The notes under the pieces are model-generated. The model was not told the DNA's origin, did no database searches, and worked only from the letters and a program-made list of their open reading frames with translations. Position numbers and translations under genes: made by a program. Positions 59,663-64,000 of a stretch of DNA of 64,000 bases are shown piece by piece; the stretch's first letter is position 1, and each line of letters begins with the position of its first letter. The stretch lies in NCBI RefSeq assembly GCF_022751215.1, contig NZ_JAICDG010000005.1:558001-622000 (forward strand). The letters are read 5' to 3'. Origin of the DNA: Actinomadura terrae. Lineage in GTDB: Bacteria > Actinomycetota > Actinomycetes > Streptosporangiales > Streptosporangiaceae.

Positions 59663-61264
59663 GTGTCGCGGACCCCGGTCCGTACCGTCCTGACCGCCGC
59701 CGGCCGGCTCCGCACCGCCCCGCCCTGGCTCCACACCCCCCTGAGACGCCTCCGCACCGCCGCGACAAGCCGCTGGTCCAGACTCGCCCTCGTCCTGGCC
59801 GTCGGCCTGCTCGGCGGCTACGCGGGCCTCCTCCTCGGCGGGCACGCCACCACCCCCGTCGGCCCCACCGACGTCCAACTCTCCTTCACCCCGTCCTGGG
59901 GCGGCGGCACGACCCTGAAGCTCCCGCCCCTCGGCGCCCTCCACCTCGACACCCACTGGGGCCCGGTCTCCCTCCAGGCCCGCGTCACCGACCTGCGCCC
60001 CGAGGAGGCGCGCAAGCTCATCGAGAACGACGCCGAACTCGACCGCGTCACCGACCAGATCGCCGAGCAGATCCGGCACGGCGTGATCGTCATGGTCGCC
60101 CGTGCGATCGCCCTGGCCCTGGCCTCCGGCTTCGTCGTCTCCCTGGCCCTGTTCCGCTCCTGGCGCCGCGCCCTGATCAGTCTCGCCGCGTCCGCGACGG
60201 GCCTGGTCGCGCTCGCCCTCACCGCCGCGCTCACCTTCAACCCGCAGTCGGTCGCCGAACCCCGCTACACGGGCCTGATGGCCAACGCCCCCCAGGTCGT
60301 CGGCGACACCCAGAGCGTCGCCGCCCGCTTCTCCGTCTACCGCGCCCAGCTCGCCCACCTCGTCGGCAACGTCTCCAAGCTCTACGCGGCGACCTCCACC
60401 CTCCCGACCTACGAGCCCGACCCGTCCACGCTCCGCGTCCTGCACGTCTCCGACATCCACATCAACCCCGCCGCCTGGGACGTGATCCGCTCCGTCAGCA
60501 CCCAGTTCCAGGTGGACGTCATCATCGACAGCGGCGACCTCATGGACCACGGCACCAAGGCCGAGGACAAGTTCGCCGACGACATCACCGACCTCAAGAT
60601 CCCCTACGTCTACGTCCGCGGCAACCACGACTCCAAGAACACCCAGAAGGCCGTCGCCCGCCAGAAGAACGCCATCGTCCTGGACGACACCACCCGCACG
60701 GTCGAGGGCCTGAACATCTACGGCGTCGGCGACCCCCGCTACACCCCCGACAAGAGCACCCGCGACGACTACGTCGGCGCCGACCAGCTCCGCGCCGAGG
60801 GCCTCACCCTCGCCGACCGCCTCCGCTCCACCGGCAGACTCCCCGACATCGCCGTCGCCCACGACCCGGCCGAAAGCGAGGCGTTCTCCGGCCTCACCCC
60901 CCTCATCCTCTCCGGCCACGCCCACACCCGCTCCACCAAACTCCTCCCCACCGGCACCCGCCTCTTCGTCCAGGGCTCCACCGGCGGCGCCGGCCTCCGC
61001 GGCCTGGAGAAGGAACAACCCACCCCCATCGAACTCTCCGTCCTGTACTTCAGCCGCGCCAGCCACCGCCTCCAGGGCTGGGACGACCTCCGCCTCGGCG
61101 GCCTCGGCCTCACCTCCGCCCAGATCGAACGCCACCTCGAACCCGACCCCGACCGCCCCATCAAGCCCCCGGCCCCCTCCCCGCCCCCGACCCCCACGTC
61201 CCCGTTCCCGTCCGGCGAGCCCTCGACCACCCCGCCCACCAGCCCGTCCACCGGACGCCGATAA
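59663..61264 (+). CDS. Membrane-anchored metallophosphoesterase
   Basis: A 533-residue protein. A short basic N-terminus is followed by one hydrophobic helix (about 45-62), an extracytoplasmic beta-rich part (residues about 65-140), then one or two more helices (about 140-200). The calcineurin-like catalytic domain follows: VSDIHINP, SGDLMDH, VRGNHDS, VAHDP and LSGHAHTR, all binuclear metal motifs intact. It ends in a Pro/Thr/Ser-rich tail. GTG at 59663 has AAGGGAGG 4 bases upstream. Possible substrate: a phosphoester in the envelope (2',3'-cyclic nucleotide, phospholipid headgroup); unresolved. Confidence 0.9.
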   Translation: MSRTPVRTVLTAAGRLRTAPPWLHTPLRRLRTAATSRWSRLALVLAVGLLGGYAGLLLGGHATTPVGPTDVQLSFTPSWGGGTTLKLPPLGALHLDTHWGPVSLQARVTDLRPEEARKLIENDAELDRVTDQIAEQIRHGVIVMVARAIALALASGFVVSLALFRSWRRALISLAASATGLVALALTAALTFNPQSVAEPRYTGLMANAPQVVGDTQSVAARFSVYRAQLAHLVGNVSKLYAATSTLPTYEPDPSTLRVLHVSDIHINPAAWDVIRSVSTQFQVDVIIDSGDLMDHGTKAEDKFADDITDLKIPYVYVRGNHDSKNTQKAVARQKNAIVLDDTTRTVEGLNIYGVGDPRYTPDKSTRDDYVGADQLRAEGLTLADRLRSTGRLPDIAVAHDPAESEAFSGLTPLILSGHAHTRSTKLLPTGTRLFVQGSTGGAGLRGLEKEQPTPIELSVLYFSRASHRLQGWDDLRLGGLGLTSAQIERHLEPDPDRPIKPPAPSPPPTPTSPFPSGEPSTTPPTSPSTGRR

Positions 61265-61335
61265 CCGCTTACCCGCACCCCCCGATCGTCCCCTACACTT
61301 GACCAGGTCGAGTGGCGGCCACCCCGCCACCCCGG

Positions 61336-61411
61336 GCCCCCTTCGTCTAGCGGCCTAGGACGCCGCCCTTTCAAGGCGGTAGCGCCGGTTCGAATCCGGT
61401 AGGGGGTACCA
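61336..61411 (+). tRNA. tRNA-Glu (UUC)
   Basis: A complete cloverleaf: acceptor GCCCCCT (61336-61342) with AGGGGGT (61401-61407), the anticodon arm CCGCC/GGCGG around loop CTTTCAA (anticodon TTC at 61370-61372), and a T-arm with GGTTCGAATCC. Discriminator A at 61408 and CCA encoded at 61409-61411. The last 40 bases are also the antisense C-terminus of the recombinase gene, which makes this a likely attachment site. Confidence 0.97.
61371..61411. other. Candidate attachment-site segment in the tRNA-Glu 3' half
   Basis: The 3' half of the tRNA gene, from the anticodon loop through CCA, is shared by the tRNA and by the end of the recombinase reading frame. Elements that integrate into tRNA genes recreate this segment at both ends (attL/attR). 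Only one end is in the window, so the direct repeat cannot be confirmed here. Confidence 0.4.
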
Positions 61412-63257
61412 CGCGCATGGCTGCAAGATCGCCATCCGCCCCACCACCATCCCCCGCGATCGCCACATGCGCGGCCCGCAACCGCATGTCCGCCATCTCA
61501 GGCGTAATCGTGACCTGAACGTCCACCCGGTTGCCCTCCTGGTCGTGACGCATCTGAACCGCGAAGGCGTCCAACAGACGCCGCAGCACCGCTTCGGGCA
61601 GCAGCTCAAGGTCGACCGTCCCCGTCGGGCACTGCTCCAGCAGCTCGGGACAGGGCGCCACCGGAGTCGCCTCCCGAAGTTCGCGCAGTGCGGCCTGCTT
61701 GGCCTCCAGGTCCGCGCTGATACGCGTGGTGCGCTCGTTGATGGAATTCACGAACGCAGGCGTAGGCTCCTCGGCGGCCTCCAACGAGTCCAGGACGCGT
61801 TCCTTGCGCCGCTTCAACTCCGCGATCTGCCGCTCGACCGCCACCAGCCGCTCCCGGTGCTCGATGAGATGGCTGTCATCAAGCCGGGCGATCATCGCGC
61901 GCAGCCGTTCACGACGATGAGGCCCGAACACCTCACGGTTGAAGAACTCGGTCAAGCCCGCCAACAGCGGTTCCTCACGAACCCAAATACTCGCCGGGTG
62001 CCCCTCAGGCCGGTAGGCGCGAGCAGGACGGCAGATGTAGTAGATCCGGCCCCGGCTCTCCTTGCCGAACATCCGCCGCCCGCACAACCCGCAGGTCATG
62101 TATGAGCGGAGTGCGTAGGAGCGACGCGTATCGCTGTGCGCGGTGTTAGGCCCCGAATTACTGCGTGAACCCTGCCGGTCACGAGCAACCCTCTGGGCGT
62201 CGGTGAAGACCTCGACGCTCACCAGTGCAGGATGCGTGGGTGCACCGGACCAGATCCACGCCTCAGGCGGGTTGTTCCGGCCCCCAGCCGAGGTGGTGGC
62301 CTTGCGGTTCCACACCATGTAGCCGGTGTACTTGGGATTGGTCAGCACCTCCCGGACCGAAGAGTACGTCCACTTGCCCACACTGCGATGCTTCGCGGTA
62401 GCGACAGGCGGCAGGTACTGCTTCAGATCAACGTTGAGACGATCAGCGATGGCCTGGTAACCGAGACGCTCACTGACGCGGATCTCGAAAATGACCTGCA
62501 CGACAGGGCCGCGCACCGGGTCAGGAGCCAAAACATGCTTGGTGGCGCCTTGCTCGCGGCGAGCGATGACCGGGTGCGGAACCTTCTGCGGCAGATACCC
62601 GTACGGAGGCCGTCCGACATTGAAGCCCTGTTCGGTGTGGACTTCGAACCCGCCCCAGGCTTTCTCCAGCATCTCCAGGACGTACCACTCGGCCACACCC
62701 TGCTTCACGCGTCGCGTGAGCACCTGGGAAGAGCGCTTCCCATTGAGGGCGATCGGTTCGTCGGACGCCCACAAAGGGATACCGAGCTTCTCCAGGGTGT
62801 TCTCGATCTGCGTCCCGACATAGGTCCGGCGCGCGATCCGGTCGACTGACTCGCAGATCACCGCGTCGAACCGCCGCTCGGGCTGGGCAGCTTCCAGCAG
62901 CAGGTCCTGAATACCGCCGTCGCGCGGAACGGGGATGTTGAACCGTTCGTGTCCGCGTCCGAACCCGCGAGCGGCGAGGTCCTTGCGCCCGGACTCGATG
63001 TCGTAGAAGTGCGCGACGATCACGGCGCGTCCCGGAAGGGCCGTGTGCAGGGCGTTCTGGCAGTTGGCGAGCTGACGCGGAAGCGACAGCGTCGGATCCT
63101 GTTTGTCCTCGGTCGAGGTCCGGCCCGCGAACGCCACCTTGAGCGGGCCGTCCAACCGGAATCCTCCACCGGGTCCCGTCAGACCTGCGGATCGGCTGCT
63201 GTGGGTTCCTCGCGTGAAGACGTCGAGCGGGATCGGGCTGCGTGTCTGATCCACCAT
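61371..63257 (-). CDS. Large serine recombinase (integrase)
   Basis: A 628-residue site-specific recombinase. Catalytic resolvase domain: FAGRTSTEDKQDPTLSLPRQL (nucleophile serine in GRTST), then ICESVDRIARR and TEQGFNVGRPPYGY. Next come the recombinase domain (about 220-330), a zinc ribbon (CGLCGRRMFGKESRGRIYYICR), and a coiled coil (VERQIAELKRRKERVLDSLEAAEE). The final about 12 residues (VPPTGFEPALPP) are encoded antisense within tRNA-Glu, showing that the gene abuts its integration site. The ATG at 63257 has AGGAGG 7 bases upstream. It probably catalyses integration and excision of the element to its right. Confidence 0.93.
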   Translation of the reverse strand: MVDQTRSPIPLDVFTRGTHSSRSAGLTGPGGGFRLDGPLKVAFAGRTSTEDKQDPTLSLPRQLANCQNALHTALPGRAVIVAHFYDIESGRKDLAARGFGRGHERFNIPVPRDGGIQDLLLEAAQPERRFDAVICESVDRIARRTYVGTQIENTLEKLGIPLWASDEPIALNGKRSSQVLTRRVKQGVAEWYVLEMLEKAWGGFEVHTEQGFNVGRPPYGYLPQKVPHPVIARREQGATKHVLAPDPVRGPVVQVIFEIRVSERLGYQAIADRLNVDLKQYLPPVATAKHRSVGKWTYSSVREVLTNPKYTGYMVWNRKATTSAGGRNNPPEAWIWSGAPTHPALVSVEVFTDAQRVARDRQGSRSNSGPNTAHSDTRRSYALRSYMTCGLCGRRMFGKESRGRIYYICRPARAYRPEGHPASIWVREEPLLAGLTEFFNREVFGPHRRERLRAMIARLDDSHLIEHRERLVAVERQIAELKRRKERVLDSLEAAEEPTPAFVNSINERTTRISADLEAKQAALRELREATPVAPCPELLEQCPTGTVDLELLPEAVLRRLLDAFAVQMRHDQEGNRVDVQVTITPEMADMRLRAAHVAIAGDGGGADGDLAAMRVVPPTGFEPALPP

Positions 63258-63391
63258 TGCACTACCTCCTTGATCGCCAATGCTTGGGCCCGAGAGAGTT
63301 GCTTCTGGACCGGCGGAGGAGCATTGACGATCCGCCAGGCGAACTCGGGCACCTCACCCGCTTCTCGGGTGCGCTTGTCCGGACCGCTCAC
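63179..63391 (-). CDS. Small protein coupled between methyltransferase and recombinase
   Basis: A 70-residue protein (EVPEFAWRIVNAPPPVQKQLSRAQALAIKEVVQWWIRHAARS), helical with a Trp-rich core. Its GTG start (63391) overlaps the upstream methyltransferase stop by 4 bases (GTGA), and its own 3' end overlaps the recombinase start by 79 bases. Tight packing suggests a real gene of the integrated element, perhaps a recombination directionality factor; no family recognised. Confidence 0.65.
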   Translation of the reverse strand: MSGPDKRTREAGEVPEFAWRIVNAPPPVQKQLSRAQALAIKEVVQWWIRHAARSRSTSSREEPTAADPQV

Positions 63392-64000
63392 CGGTGCGTT
63401 CGTCGCCGGATAGTGGGGACGGTGGCGTAGGCAGGCGGCCGGTCCGGATACGACGGCACACCTCTACCGTGAAGATCAAGCCCGGCGGCCTCATGCGGTG
63501 GAGCCGCCGTTCGGCTTCGGGTCTGGAACACCAGCAGGTCTTCGTGGGCGGTGGCCATGGCGGGGATGCCGTGTTCGCGGAGGCGGCGGGACTCGATCAT
63601 TTGGAAGAACGAGGCGCGGGTGACGATCTGTCCGTCGCGGAGCCCGCAGAGCAGGGCGGCGAACCGGTCGACCAGGACCAGACCGTTGGCTTCGGCGGTG
63701 GTGACGACCTGACCTGGCAGGTCGATGAGTTCACCGGCGACGCGGAAGGGGCGGACGGTGACGGCGATGACTCCGCTGGGGCAGAGCATGGTGGCGCATC
63801 CGGCAAGGATTTGCCCGAAGCCTGCGACGAGTTCTGGGGTCGGACGGTGGGCGAGGTTGCGGCGGTCGGTGGAGTAGCGGTTGTGGGACTTGTCGATCCC
63901 CGCGCCGCCGTTGTCCCTGCCGGTGCGTACCTGCCCGTGAGTGGCCGTCCCGTAGGGAGGAGAGGTCAGGACGAGCGCGGCGGTGCCGGCGAGGTCGCCG
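63388..64000 (-). CDS. DNA methyltransferase (SPPY type), 5' end beyond the window
   Basis: The reading continues in frame to the window edge with no start in view. Visible residues include LVLTSPPYGTATHGQV, where SPPY is motif IV of amino-methyltransferases, most often N4-cytosine. After it come a nucleotide-binding-like core (VIAVTVRPFRVAGELIDLPGQ) and FFQMIESRRLREHGIPAMA. The C-terminal about 45 residues are disordered. It would methylate DNA for the element's own protection or regulation. Partial; truncated only by the window. Confidence 0.75.
   Translation of the reverse strand, partial: GDLAGTAALVLTSPPYGTATHGQVRTGRDNGGAGIDKSHNRYSTDRRNLAHRPTPELVAGFGQILAGCATMLCPSGVIAVTVRPFRVAGELIDLPGQVVTTAEANGLVLVDRFAALLCGLRDGQIVTRASFFQMIESRRLREHGIPAMATAHEDLLVFQTRSRTAAPPHEAAGLDLHGRGVPSYPDRPPAYATVPTIRRRTHR

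Overview
The window is very GC-rich, has strong third-position GC bias, and carries many Gram-positive actinobacterial families: DUF574 methyltransferase, PspC, PGPGW membrane protein, CarD/UvrD-tudor-like small protein, NarL-type two-component system, DUF2277, DUF3703 and many TetR regulators. It reads as the chromosome of a filamentous actinomycete. A Streptosporangiales/Thermomonosporaceae-type host (Actinomadura-like) is my best guess, by inference only. Many genes have no Shine-Dalgarno sequence; instead a TANNNT -10 box lies 6-9 bases before the start codon, so leaderless transcription is common here.

Layout, left to right. 0-3.6 kb: RNA helicase and cold-shock protein, a small tudor-like protein, and a STAS/GAF signalling pair. 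3.9-6.8 kb: two tandem phosphotriesterase-family genes, the first lacking its metal ligands, and a crotonase. 7.2-10.3 kb: a three-gene two-component operon with a true histidine kinase, a degenerate kinase-like membrane protein and a LuxR-type regulator. 10.4-20.4 kb: TetR/oxidoreductase divergon, methyltransferase, htpG, a second cold-shock protein, a phosphorothioate-DNA-type McrA restriction nuclease, small membrane proteins, a FAD oxidoreductase, a PEP-mutase-like enzyme and a secreted cyclophilin. 20.5-29.2 kb: a secreted protease island, M4-M28-M4; the last M4 has about 19 GSYG repeats inserted in its propeptide. 29.2-37.7 kb: regulators (XRE, kinase-NB-ARC-TPR fusion, TetR, MerR, a frameshifted TetR) with small metabolic genes. 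37.9-40.1 kb: a secreted protein joining a CdtB-like nuclease, a ricin-type lectin segment and a ribosome-inactivating-protein-like domain. 40.1-41.2 kb: asd.

41.3-53.8 kb is the most striking region. Eight genes on the minus strand overlap at every junction: radical SAM protein, coiled coil, double AAA+ ATPase, zinc-ribbon protein, P-loop GTPase, 900-residue GTPase-associated protein, Hsp70/actin-like ATPase, coiled coil. It resembles the GTPase/GAP1 class of NTP-dependent conflict systems predicted by comparative genomics, in an unusually tight form. A divergent pair (a proline-rich protein and a DUF4407-type membrane protein) shares its regulatory region and may supply the membrane component.

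56.2-61.3 kb: acyl-CoA dehydrogenase, PspC, MFS exporter, minimal zincin and a membrane metallophosphoesterase. 61.3-64 kb: tRNA-Glu(UUC), whose 3' half is read antisense as the C-terminus of a large serine recombinase. A coupled small gene and a DNA methyltransferase follow and run off the edge. This looks like one end of an integrated element.
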